From the NCBI GenBank assembly GCA_902651635.1, contig CACRSC010000083.1, positions 55,986 to 98,622 of the forward strand: a DNA stretch of 42,637 nucleotides, written 5' to 3'. The position numbers were made by a program, and so were the translations under genes. The notes below the pieces were generated by a model that did not search any database, was not told the DNA's origin, and saw only the letters and a program-made list of their open reading frames with translations. This DNA comes from Mastigamoeba balamuthi (Eukaryota > Evosea > Mastigamoebida > Mastigamoebidae). Of this stretch, positions 29,524 to 39,489 are shown piece by piece (the stretch's first letter is position 1; the number at the start of each line of letters is the position of its first letter).

Positions 29524-31467
29524 ATGACTGCCCATTTGTGCGCACTCGCTGTTGCGATTACTGTGCTCGGCATGCTCGCCGCTGCGCAGCTGCCCACGCC
29601 TCCGGCCGAGTGGTACGTCAAGCTGAATGGCAATGTCCCCATGGCGACCGAGCGCAACGCGACGCTGCGCGAGGCCTGGCAGACGAGGTGGGTCTCTGTC
29701 GACAAGATGTACACACCCGCGATCACCGACTTTGGGCGGGCCGCGACCAAGACGACGACGTGGATGGACAGGCGCCGCAGCGTGACGGTCGGGTGGATGC
29801 ACGACTACATTGCCAGCTCGATCGCCGAGGTCAACTTCTCGTGGCCGCTCTGCTCCTTCGCGACGTCGGTCGTCACGTGGTCCTTCAACGGCACGTCCTC
29901 CGAGGAGCCCTGCGGCGCCAGCGGGTGCGACGTGTACATCAGCACGCCGGACAACGTCAACATGCTTACCATCTACATCGCGTACTACCGCAAGGGGACC
30001 AACATTCCCGTCAAGATGTACGGCGAGCCACTGTACAACGGGGGCGGCGTCGCCTTGCAGGTCAACATGACCGTGGTCGAGTGGCGCGTGGGCTCCGCGA
30101 TCCCTCCGGTCCCCGAGTTCGACGGCAACAAGACCGAGCTCCACCTGACCTGCGCCGACAAGAAGGACCAGACGTCCTGCGGCGCCGTCATGGGTGCCTA
30201 CTGCACGTGGTGCAGCAACAGCAACACCTGCGTGCTGACCGACAGCGCCAACGCCACTTGCAAGGGCACGCCCTCTCTGCTTCTGCTCCCTCCCCCGCCC
30301 GTGGGTCGTCCGTCTAACGCCTCCTGCGCAGCTCCGGCGTGCTCGACGTACAAGATCCAGGGTCAGTGCCCCACGTGGAGGTGCAACTGGTGCGACGGGA
30401 CTGTCGGGTGCACGTCGGACAAGTGCGTCGTCTGCAACAAGATCAGCACCGGCGCGGCGTGCAACGCTTCCTCGGGCGCGTGCACGTGGTGCCCCGACTC
30501 CTCGTTCTGCACGCGGGTGCAAACGTCGTGCCCCTACTCCCCGCCCAAGCCCGATCCCCAGCCCGATCCCGTGGTGGAGGCGTCTTCTTCTTCTACTTCT
30601 GAGCGTTCGTCGTCGTCGTCGCCGTCGCCGGTGCTGTCGTCGTCGTCGTCCGACGGCAAGACTCATGCAGACGGGCTGCCGTGCTCGGCGCACGTCGTGG
30701 CGCTGACGCAGATCTCCGACGTCGCGTGGGCCAGGGACGAGATCTGGAAGGACCACGACGCCTTCGCGTGGAGGACGCAGTTCTGGGCCGTGCCCAAGTG
30801 GGCGGGCCTCATCGGCCCGGTCATGCCCAACTACGACAGGACCACCGTCTGGCGCGACGACCTCTCCAAGTCCTTCAACTTCACCAACGCCACGTGCCGC
30901 ACCTCGGCCCTCGTGCCCAGGACGTTCATGTTCGGCCCGCTGAACTTCTCGGCCCTGACCGTTCTGAGCGAGCGGCGCAACGTTGAAGCCGCCGGCATTA
31001 GCGTCGACATCAAGAGGGCTGTCGGCGGCAAGGACACCCTGTACGACATCGTGTACGCCGCGGGCACCAGCAGGCTGATGTCGATCAATGGCACGTTCTT
31101 CTTCGAGTTTCCCGGGGTCGCACAACAAGTCAACATCCTGGTCACGGTCAAGCAGTGGGAGACCGGGCTGCCCGTCGCCGACTCCGCCTTCTCCCCCTCG
31201 TCGCGGTGCTCGGGGACGCATGCCCAGCGCCCCGCCGCGTCCGAGGCGTTCAAGCACTCGTGCTACGAGAGCGGCAGCGAGGTGCACCACGACAGCGGCG
31301 CCAGCACCAGCACCGTCATCCCCACCACCAGCAGCAAGAGCGCCAGCCCCGTGAACTCGCACTCGCACTCGCACTCGCACTCGCACCCGCACGAGGCCAG
31401 CGCCGCCAGCTCGCTGGCCTGTGCTGCGGCTCTCGTGATCGCGTCGGTCGCCTCCATCGCATTTTGA
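29524..31467 (+). CDS. GPI-anchor-like cysteine-rich surface protein
   Basis: The start at 29524 gives a clean signal peptide ending 'LGMLAAAQ'. Two related beta-rich domains ('LTIYIAYYRKGTNIPV...VVEW' and 'TLYDIVYAAGTSRLMS...VKQW') flank a central Cys-rich part with repeated CxWC spacing ('GAYCTWCSNSNTC', 'WRCNWCDGTVGC', 'GACTWCPDSSFC') like PSI domains. Ser-rich linkers and a (His-Ser)n run lead to a C-terminal hydrophobic tail ending 'VIASVASIAF' without a basic cytoplasmic stop, which suggests GPI anchoring. Many NxS/T sites fit an exported glycoprotein. A 66-nt stop-free intron with GC-AG ends is likely at 30266-30331; removing it joins 'ATCK' to 'APACSTYK' and closes the Cys pattern. 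The product is 647 aa unspliced, 625 aa spliced. Function unknown; adhesion or signalling is a guess. Confidence 0.7.
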   Translation: MTAHLCALAVAITVLGMLAAAQLPTPPAEWYVKLNGNVPMATERNATLREAWQTRWVSVDKMYTPAITDFGRAATKTTTWMDRRRSVTVGWMHDYIASSIAEVNFSWPLCSFATSVVTWSFNGTSSEEPCGASGCDVYISTPDNVNMLTIYIAYYRKGTNIPVKMYGEPLYNGGGVALQVNMTVVEWRVGSAIPPVPEFDGNKTELHLTCADKKDQTSCGAVMGAYCTWCSNSNTCVLTDSANATCKGTPSLLLLPPPPVGRPSNASCAAPACSTYKIQGQCPTWRCNWCDGTVGCTSDKCVVCNKISTGAACNASSGACTWCPDSSFCTRVQTSCPYSPPKPDPQPDPVVEASSSSTSERSSSSSPSPVLSSSSSDGKTHADGLPCSAHVVALTQISDVAWARDEIWKDHDAFAWRTQFWAVPKWAGLIGPVMPNYDRTTVWRDDLSKSFNFTNATCRTSALVPRTFMFGPLNFSALTVLSERRNVEAAGISVDIKRAVGGKDTLYDIVYAAGTSRLMSINGTFFFEFPGVAQQVNILVTVKQWETGLPVADSAFSPSSRCSGTHAQRPAASEAFKHSCYESGSEVHHDSGASTSTVIPTTSSKSASPVNSHSHSHSHSHPHEASAASSLACAAALVIASVASIAF

Positions 31468-31699
31468 ATTCCCACCTGCCAACGGAACGACGAGAACACA
31501 CGAATTCTCTTGCGTTAATCTCGTCTCTAGTCTCGCTGTTGCCCACAGCCACTGAGCGCTTGCTGTGTGTCGCAGCATAGAACAGGCGCTAGTGTGCAGG
31601 TCGTAGAAAGACAAGCGTTGAACAAGGCTAGCACGAGGGTCACTTGGTATTGGTACATTTGCTGTGCATCGCCACCACGCATAGTAGAGACCAGTCCCT

Positions 31700-33204
31700 T
31701 TACTGCCAAGCAGCCAGCTGCTTCTTGACGAAGCTCTTGGTCTTCTCGTGCCCCGCCAGGGCTGCATCGAGGCTGGTCTTGGACTTGCCGACTGCGCCCT
31801 GTACATCGGCCACGGGCACCGGTGCCGCCTCTCCCGCCTTCTCGGGCGCCGCCAGGTGCACCTCTTCCACGATTCCCGCCCGCAGCTTCTCGATCTCCTT
31901 CTCCAGCTGCGTCGCCAGGACCTCGTCCCCCATCGCCTCGGCCCTCGCCTTGGCCACCTCTCCCTCGCCTGGGCCCCCCCGGTTCCCTGTCAGACGGGCT
32001 GCGAGGCAGGGCAGCAGAGGGACGAAGCGCGTACCTATCGCAGAGGTCGCCAGCTGCACGCGAGCAGCGGCGCGGTTGTACCTCGAGGCCTCGACTGCGT
32101 TCCCCGCGGCCTCGGCCCTCGCAGCGGCGGCGTAGAGCATCGCCAGGGCCTTGACCTCGCTGCCGATGACGTCGGAGCCCGTGGGGTCGCGCTCGTCCTG
32201 CTCGGGGACCTCGCCGGGCGGCCGGGCCTCGTCCTCGGGCCGCTGCTCCTCGAAGTCGCCCCAGAGCGTCAGGCCGACCACCGAGACCTGCGAGTCGTTG
32301 TTGCGCGAGTTCTTGTGGCACCCGCGGAAGACGAGCTTCACGAACATGGCGGACATGGGGTCCACGCGGACGGTCTTGAGCTCGCGGGCCGCCAGCCCCG
32401 AGTTTCTGTTGTCGCTCAGCGAGAAGAACCCCGCGAGCTCGAACGGCGCGGACCCCCAGTGCGGCCGCGTCCCGCGCTGCGCAGGGGCCGCGCCGGCGGA
32501 CCCCGCGCCCCGCGAGACGAGCACGTCGACGCGCGAGGCGATCATGAACTGGTGCGACATGATCTCAAGGCCGCGGAGAGTCCGCACGGCCCCGAGGTCG
32601 AGCACCAGCGACTGCGGGTACTTGCAGGCCGCCTGGCTCGCCCAGCCCGTCCTCCCCGCGTGCACGTCGATGCTCTCGAGCGCCGACATGGGGTACTTGG
32701 GGTCCTGGCTCGTGCAGTGCACGGCCCTGTACGGCAGCGGCTGCCCGACTGCTCCCCAACGGAGGTGAGAGCTGCAGGGGAACAAAACAGCGGAATCGGA
32801 GGCGCACAGTTCTTCGCGGGCTCCGCGACGACGACGCTCTTCCTGCGGGCGTCTGCCGACGTGGCGACGACGGGCACCTCGAGGGAGGGCTGCTCCTGAT
32901 TCTCCTCAGCCGCGCCCTTGGGGGACTCGGCCATGAACGCGAGCTTCTCGCCCTCGCTGGGGAACACGCGGCCCCGGGACACCGCAGGCGGCCCGCGACG
33001 CCCCGCAGTGGCCGCTGCTGCCTCTGCCCGCGGCTTCTTGGATAGGTGCTGCGGCTGGTCGGCCAAGAGGTCGTCTGGCGTCGGCTCGATGCGCTCCTGC
33101 GACACGCGGACCGGCAGCCCGGGCAGCTTCACGCTCACAGGCTCGTTGGCGGGGACGTTCGCAGGCGCCACACGCCCCTTGCGCTTCGACCCGAACCTCT
33201 TGGG
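31700..33204 (-). CDS. CEP104-like jelly-roll domain and helical tail; probably the C-terminal part of the receptor gene
   Basis: Exons 32808-33204, 32035-32748 and 31700-31986. The 59-nt GTGCGC...GAGCAG intron and the 48-nt GTACGC...TGACAG intron keep frame. The segment from 'LPYRAVHCTSQD' through 'RTLRGLEIMSHQFMIASRVD', 'GFFSLSDNRNSGLAARELK' and 'FVKLVFRGCHKN' follows the N-terminal galactose-binding-like domain of CEP104/FAP256, a ciliary tip and centriole protein. A helical, Glu/Ala-rich tail follows, but the TOG and zinc-finger parts of CEP104 are missing. No ATG opens the first exon; it is reached in frame by a good 64-nt intron (33205-33268, GTGAGA...TTGCAG) from the receptor tail upstream. 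The alternative is a separate gene starting at the internal ATG in 'MAESPKGAAEEN' (about 32932). Domain call fair, gene boundary uncertain. Confidence 0.55.
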
Positions 33205-33268
33205 CTGCAATGGGCACACAGCCACAGCGCAATCAGCCAGGGAGGGCGGGGTTGGCCGAGTATCTCAC

Positions 33269-36200
33269 CTTGGGCTTCCTGGCCTCCACTTCGGTGTCCG
33301 AGACCACATCCTCGGGCTCTTTGGCCTTGGGCTTCACCTCCGAGTCGGGCCTGTGCGGGACGTCGGCGAGAGCGAAGCTCGGCCGCGAGCGGCGCCCCCT
33401 GCTCCAGCTTCTGCGGCGCTCCTGGGCACTGCCGGACATCGTCCCCCTGCCGACGGTGTCCGCGATCTTCATGGGCTCCTCCTGCGCCTTGTCGTGGTAC
33501 TTCACAGGGCTCTTGAGCGTCTGGGGCGCCTCCTCTGTCTTGACCTCCTTCTGGGCTCCCTCCGCGGGGGCTGGCCCCTCTGGCTGCTTCTCCTGGTGCT
33601 CGCTCTGAGCCGCTGCAGGCCCATTCACGAGCTCAGGCTCCTCGGGGAGGTCTGAAGACGGTGGCCTCTGCGAGGCATCCTCCTTGGGGACCTCCGCAGG
33701 CGCTGGCACAAACTCACTATCAGCAGATGTCTGAGCCTGCTGCGCCTGCTCTTCAGCAGGCTGTGGTGCTGCCTTCTGCTTTGCGGGCTCGGGCTCAGGC
33801 TGTTCGGGCTGGTCCGGCTGAGCACTGTGGGGCTGCTCCGCAGCGGCAGGAGTGGGCTCTGCCTGAGGCACTGGCGCTGGCTGCTGTTCGGGTTCGGCAT
33901 GCTCGACAGGGACTGGCACTTGTTGCCCAGCTCCCTGCTGATCAGCTGCAGCAGGCACGCCCTCCTCCGGCCTGTGCTCGGCCTCTGCGGGCCCTGCTCG
34001 GGACTCCTGTGGCGCCTGGACCTCGGGGGACTCGGCTGCCTGCTGCCGGCGCCTCTTGCGCAGCCGGACGGCAACGACTGCGGCGACGACAACGGCAGCA
34101 GAGATCACAGCGATGCCCGCGACAGCTGCGACGGGGGCCACCCACGAGGGCACCCCCGCCGCGGCCGTGCCGGGGACGCTGACGGCCGCGTCCTCGGGGT
34201 ACTGCTGGCGCAGCGCCGGGAAGAACGTGCCCGAGGAGTTCATGTCGGCGCAGAGCATGTCGCCGTCCGGCCCCGTCGTCGTGTTGGCAGTCGACGAGTT
34301 GGCCACGTAGAACTCCTGGCTGGCCTCGTCGAACACCGCCACGTCCGAGACGTTGTACGCCGGCGGCGTGTAGAGCGAGCTCGTCAGCGACGCGCAGAGC
34401 CTCAGCGACGCGGTCAGCGCTCCCGTGACCCCCGTGATGGCCACTTTGACCCCGAGGCCCTTGACGCCGCCCACCGCGCTGCCGCCGCTCCACGCCTTGG
34501 CGTCGAGCTGCATGAGCCCCGCCGGGCTGCGCCGCGAGGTGGAGACGGCCCTGCCGTGCGAGATGACGAAGTACCAGACGTCGACCTCCTCGACGTCGAT
34601 GGTCACGTTGGGGGGCAGCTGGTTGTTGCCCGGGATGACCAGCACGATCGACGCCCCCTTGTCGACAGACGAGTTGAACACCACCGTCGCCCCGCGCTGC
34701 TTCTGCTGCGCCGTCACGGTGACGACTGCCACGGCGATGGTGGCGTTCTTGACGCTGACCTGCTGGTTGGCCGTGACGCTGTAGTCGTAGCAGAACGCCC
34801 CGATGCCCGACGCGCCGCTCGACAGCCCGTCCACCGTCACCGTGACGTTGATGACGCACCCGCGGCCCGCGGGGGCCATGCAGGTGAGCGTCGTGTGGGC
34901 GGCGGTCATCGACACGCCCGTGCACGCGACACTGCCGAGCACCACAGAGACCTTGGACGACCTGGCGCCGAAGTTGGAGCCCGAGATGGTCACGAGGCCG
35001 CCCGTCATCTTCGGCGACGTCGCCGACGAGACGCCCGGAGACGCGTACGACCACGTGGAGCGCGCGACGAAGCTCCCGACGGTCAGTACGAGTGCGTGGT
35101 TGGCCCCCGTCCCCGCCCCGACGGTGCAGACGACCTCTGTGCTCGTGTGCGACGTCACGGGGCAGTTGCTCCCGTCGGCCGTCACGCTGACAGACGTCCC
35201 CGAGAGGTACAGACCGCTGATCGTCAGCGACCCCCCGGCCGTCGGAGCGCCCCCGGCGGACGTGATGACGGGCAGGCGGACGCAGACCGACCTGTTGCCG
35301 CTGCACGACCAGCCGGACTCCACCGCGCAGCTCGCGGAGCAGCCGTCGCCCGCAGCCCTGTTCCCGTCGTCGCACTCCTCTCCCGGCGGCGAGACGACGC
35401 CGTCCCCGCACGTCAGCGCGCAGACGCTGGGGTGCGGCGCGGTGTTGCACGAGTAGCCGGGCTCGATTACACACTTGGAGGAGCAGCCGTCGCCAGAGGC
35501 GGTGTTGCCGTCGTCGCACTCCTCGGACGGGGTCGTCACGCTGTCGCCGCACCGCTCCACGCACTCGCTGGGCTCCCCGGTGCAGTGCCACCCGGGCTCG
35601 ACCTGGCACGACGAGCTGCAGCCGTCGCCGCTCTCGGTGTTGTTGTCGTCGCACGACTCGCTGCCATGGACCTCGCCGTCGCCGCAGATAGGCGTGCACG
35701 TCGTCTGCGTGCACACGAAGCCGTCCTCGATGGTGCACAGGCTACTGCAGCCGTCGCCAGACACCGTGTTGCCGTCGTCGCAAGTCTCTGGCGGCTCGAC
35801 GACCTTGTTGCCGCACGTCGACCTGCGGGACCGCAGGCTGCCGGTCCTGCGGCACAGGCTCGGCTGCCCGGCGCACGCATAGCCCGTCTCGACAGTGCAG
35901 AGGGGCCCGCAGCCGTCGTGGGGCTCCCTGTTGGCGTCGTCGCAGGTCTCCCCGCGGTCCATGTCCACCGCGCCGTCGCCGCACGCTCGGACGCAGCCGT
36001 CGCCGGTGGCCGAGGCCTTCCAGTCGGGCCACGAGCACGCGCTGCCCTCGGACGACTCGGAGCTGGGCAGCGGGGCGTACGAGCAGTCGGGCCGCGTCGA
36101 GCAGGGAAAGCCAGCGTCCTCATCGCACGCGTACCAGCAGTTCTTGGAGAAGTCCCTGCGGTCTCGACTCAGAGGCGGTCCCGAGCAGGTGGGGAGAGTA

Positions 36201-36859
36201 CCACAGAGCCCCTGTGGGCGCCTGGCTGCTCGCTGGCGGGTATCCACCAAGAAAGTTCCTCGAGACGTTCCTACGCGGGGGGACAGGGGTGCTCAGCGGT
36301 GTTGCCAGTGGGGTACGTGCACTCACAGAAGGGTAAGGCGAGGCAGACCGGCCAGCGCCCTGGGCAACCGTCCGTTGATGAAGTTCCCCGATAGGTCCCT
36401 GAAGAGTGCAGGTTAGCACACGCGGGCCTGCAGTCACGAGGCCGCACAGCGTCGAGAGGAAGCGAAGCAGCGAGAGGCCATCAGGGATTTGCCCTCTTGC
36501 CCGTGCGCCAGTGAGCGTGCTGCGAGGGCGGGCATGTCAGCTCGAGAGAGACGCAGAGAAATCGCGTCGGGCGATCAGTACAGAGAGACAACGTGAAACG
36601 CGTCCGAGCACAGGACTCCCGGAAGAGCGCAGGGACCACGGTCTCCCTGCTGGGAGTTGCAGGGCGTGGGGTGCCCGACCCAGGACGCCGGGCGCAGCTC
36701 CTCGGCCACAGCGCAGAGGGCGCTGAGCTCATCGGACAGCAGTGCGACCGCTGCGCGGAGCGAGCAAGTAAGCAAAAACGAGGGCGACAAGGGCGACGGA
36801 CCCCCGGGAAGAACAAGGACGAGGAAGAGCAAGAGACGGGGCCGCCGCATGGGGCGCAT
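33269..36859 (-). CDS. Single-pass receptor-like protein: plant-type LRR, Cys-rich CDDGN repeats, two IPT/TIG domains
   Basis: Exons 36802-36859, 36582-36750, 36327-36398, 36202-36270 and 33269-36155. A signal peptide ('RLLLFLVLVLPGAVA') is followed by an LRR cap with paired Cys, then 'VVSLDLSGNFINGRLP' and 'LNVSRNFLGGYPP', the 24-residue plant-type repeat. Next come five repeats with the pattern CGD...ETCDDGN..SGDGCS, known from ciliate and myxobacterial surface proteins. Two IPT/TIG immunoglobulin-like domains ('GGSLTISGLYLSGT', 'GGLVTISGSNFGAR') precede a TM helix near residue 793 and a basic stop 'RLRKRRR'. The cytoplasmic tail is long and Pro/Gln/Glu-rich. Read through, translation stops at 33233; spliced at 33268 it continues into the CEP104-like exons, giving a 1550-aa protein. 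No kinase domain is present. The LRR exons were missed by simple frame reading and depend on 46-183 nt introns with consistent phases. Confidence 0.72.
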
Positions 36860-37387
36860 ACGGCCTGCAAGACCTCTCGGAGCGTTCCTTCTCTCTCTGG
36901 TCTATTTTGGGGACATGCATGATATTCCCGGTGCTTAGGTCCCAATTTCTTCCGCCACATTACGCGGGTCGGACAAATCGAGCACTGTCCAGCCCTCCCG
37001 ACGCCGACGAAACATGCCCGGAGTCCTCGTGGACCGAAACCGTTGCTAACAGACGAGTCAGCCTGGCCCAGCTGCGATGGGCGCTTCTCGGCAGACGGCC
37101 GCGAGGGGTCACTGTGATGCATCATCGTACAACTCCAGGGGGTGCGACCGGCCACCCACTCCACCCCTCTCAGCGAACGTTGCGGCTCGAGCTGGGCCCT
37201 CGGGCACGCGATTGCTGGCGGTTATGAGTGAGCAGGAAGATCCTGAAGAAATGACGCCCCCACGAAGCCGTTCTGATTACTAGCAATCTTTGCCTGTTCA
37301 ACTACTTCTTCTTCTCTGTGCACCATCGCCGGCCCACAAGCCGATTCCGCGGGGCTGAGTACTCTCTGCCGGAAAGCCACCACTCAC
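36860..37387. other. Upstream region of the receptor gene
   Basis: About 530 bp that should contain the receptor promoter. Short frames here (for example about 37077-37283) show no conserved sequence. Confidence 0.35.
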
Positions 37388-38115
37388 CTCCCGAGGCTGT
37401 ACAGGACCGCTTGTTCATCGGGCCGGTTCCCTGACGCACTATCTTCTTGCCGAGCACCAAAAAGAGTTTTGGATTATAATCCACCAAACCGAGAGAAGAG
37501 AGCGGAGACGCGCGCTGCGTGATTTACAGTCCCTCGTCGCGCACCTGCGGGCACTCCTCCCTGCTGCGTACTTTGCGGTCTGGTGGTCCCTGCGGATGGA
37601 GTGGGACGGACCACTACTGGTGGTCTCCTCGACAGAAGTACACCGGGGAGAAGAGTTTCAGGTCACCAACGCCCACCGCATCTCCCCCCACCACCCGCAG
37701 CGTACTGCGTTCAACACACCCACGCGGTGGTCCTCTCCTCATCGCATCGGGGGTCTCTTACTCCGCACCTTTACGGCGCGGCGTGCAGATCACATTCGAA
37801 GCCTCGGCCCAATGGTTCGACGAGATGGGCATTACAACAGAGCTCGTCCGGGAGGCTGGAACGAGGGCCACCGTGCACCCCGAGGGATCTACTCTAGCTC
37901 CTGGTTGGCTGTTCTCTTCTCTGGGCCCGCGCACTCGGCAGACTGCGGGGGCTTTCATTTTTGGGACACCAACAGAAAAAAATGGGGCGGGTCCAGCAAT
38001 CCCCCCGTGTGCCTGCTGCTGCGTGCCGACCAACAAGCCACTCGTCTCGATTCGCGGAGAGGTCGAAGAGGTGACCCCATTCAGCGCCGGCCGACGTGCG
38101 ATCGCGTTCCCGCAC
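37388..38115 (-). other. FHA-like coding signal on the minus strand, unresolved
   Basis: Three pieces on this strand appear in FHA order: 'WGHLFDLSANRDEWLVGRH' (near 38070-38015), 'MPISSNHWAEASN' (near 37830) and 'YNPKLFLVLGKKIVRQG' (near 37480), the last ending in a strong GTGAGT donor at 37387. FHA domains bind phosphothreonine through GR, SxxH and NG motifs; the NG pair is not preserved here. I could not build one continuous spliced frame, and the opposite strand also looks coding. It may be a decayed gene or a misreading. Confidence 0.2.
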
Positions 38116-38158
38116 TGCGTGGCGTACGCTGCACGCGCTCTTTGATTTGCTTTAACAG

Positions 38159-38480
38159 AGAATCAAAAACTTACCAAAATGTGTCACGGTCCCCCGCGCG
38201 CAGGCACTGCAACTCGTCGAGGCTGCACTTGGGTGGGAGGGTGTGCATCGTGATCGCAATCAGAGATGCCAGTGGGTTCGTCGTGGCCCGAGCAGCGACG
38301 GAGCCCGTTATGCTGTGCGCAAAGACTGGGCCAAACAAGAAGGCACCAGAAGCCGAGCCCAAGTGCGGTTCACCCGGCGCCCTGAAGTGGGTAGACCTCA
38401 CCGAGGATGAATTTGGTGTAATCGAGCCGGAGAAGAAGAAAGCTCGCAAGATCGCAGCGCAGTCCTTATCTCTCCCCTGA
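38159..38480 (+). CDS. Candidate terminal exon of an unrecognised gene, possibly with an Ig-like DNA-binding fold
   Basis: A good acceptor (TTTAACAG) opens a frame of 106 residues ending in TGA. It reads 'RRHCNSSRLHLGGRVCIVI' then 'IRDASGFVVARAATEPVML' and 'CAKTGPNKK', followed by a Lys/Glu-rich tail with 'EKKKARKI'. The strand-turn-strand pattern and basic end resemble the last part of the p53/Rel/CSL-type DNA-binding domain. Upstream frames (37512-38130) could supply earlier exons, e.g. via a 35-nt GTACGC...AACAG intron at 38124-38158, but I could not settle the model. Similarity is short and from memory. Confidence 0.35.
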
Positions 38481-38689
38481 AAGTGGAGAAGCAGAACACG
38501 TGGAAAGGGTGATTCCCCAGCAAATCCGAGGAGCGATGGGCATCAAGAGCCTGAATATGCGTGAATGTGAAGCGGAACATGTCGCTTCTGACTTGCTTTC
38601 TCACAGTTTGCCACGCTACGAGACGGGCAAGCACAAGCAGCCCGAGACCCAGAAATGGAATCACGGTCCTGGCCAGTGCATGCCGGACA

Positions 38690-39199
38690 TCAGCACTCTC
38701 TATTGGGTATCCACTCTGGTCCTCTCTCCTGTAATGGCAACAATACACGGACAAGTGCAATTTGCTCCAGTTACCGAGTCCCTCAGTTCACTTCCTCCTG
38801 AGAGTAGACCCAGAGCGTCCAGAACATCCGTGTCAGGCTCGAAATCCAACAGGCAGATTGTTGCCGCCCTCTGGGCTCCCCGCAGTTCGGTAACGTCAGA
38901 AACGAATCCATCGGACGACACCCTGCAGGTACAGGGCGTGTGAGCACTGCTCTCCCTCAGGGTCGGCTGCTCGTTTGTTTCTTTTCACGACGGGCAGTGG
39001 AGGAGGCTTCCCACCTCTGTTCCGTATGTGGTGCGCGTGTTGACTGGCTGGCCTCGTCGTAGTCCTCCTCTAACAGCTGCACTCGAGCACCCCAGAGCTC
39101 GGCTTCGGCGCGTGAGGGTACTGCGTGGGAAGCCGCAACAGACCGTGAGCCAAAGGCGCCTCTACCTCTTGATCCCAGTTCCCGATCTGTCCGCCCCAT
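38690..39199 (-). CDS. Hypothetical 123-aa protein, three exons
   Basis: Exons 39015-39199, 38775-38922 and 38690-38728, with 92-nt (GTGGGA...CTGCAG) and 46-nt (GTAACT...TTACAG) introns of matching phase (2 and 0). The acidic, non-repetitive product includes 'ELWGARVQLLEEDYDEASQS', 'TICLLDFEPDTDVLDALGLL' and ends 'GPEWIPNREC'. No signal peptide, membrane span or known family. Support is only that consistent splicing joins three frames of sensible composition; it is convergent with the plus-strand exon ending at 38480. Confidence 0.35.
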
Positions 39200-39489
39200 T
39201 CTAACAGTGCATTTATGCACACACACTCACGGGAACAAATGATGAACATAAGGCAACTCACGGTTTCCGAGGACCTGAGTAAAGAAGTGGATGACTTTGG
39301 GGCAAAAGAAAATTGCTTGAGGGATTTGTGCTGGTGTCTGTGGTGGATGGAAAAAGAGGAACTCCTTCGCTCGTTCGCTCGTTCAAGGAGTGTCCTTGGG
39401 CATGCGTGTGCGTGTGTGCTGTGGCCGGTTTGCGATTTTTATGGTCTCGTGTGTGCTTGTTGAGTAGTCAATTGGCGTTCGTTCTCGGG

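Noticed and set aside
29365-31806. Minus-strand open frame of about 810 codons opposite the surface-protein gene
   Set aside because: Arg/Gly/Val-rich antisense shadow; the plus strand has a signal peptide, Cys pattern and anchor signal.
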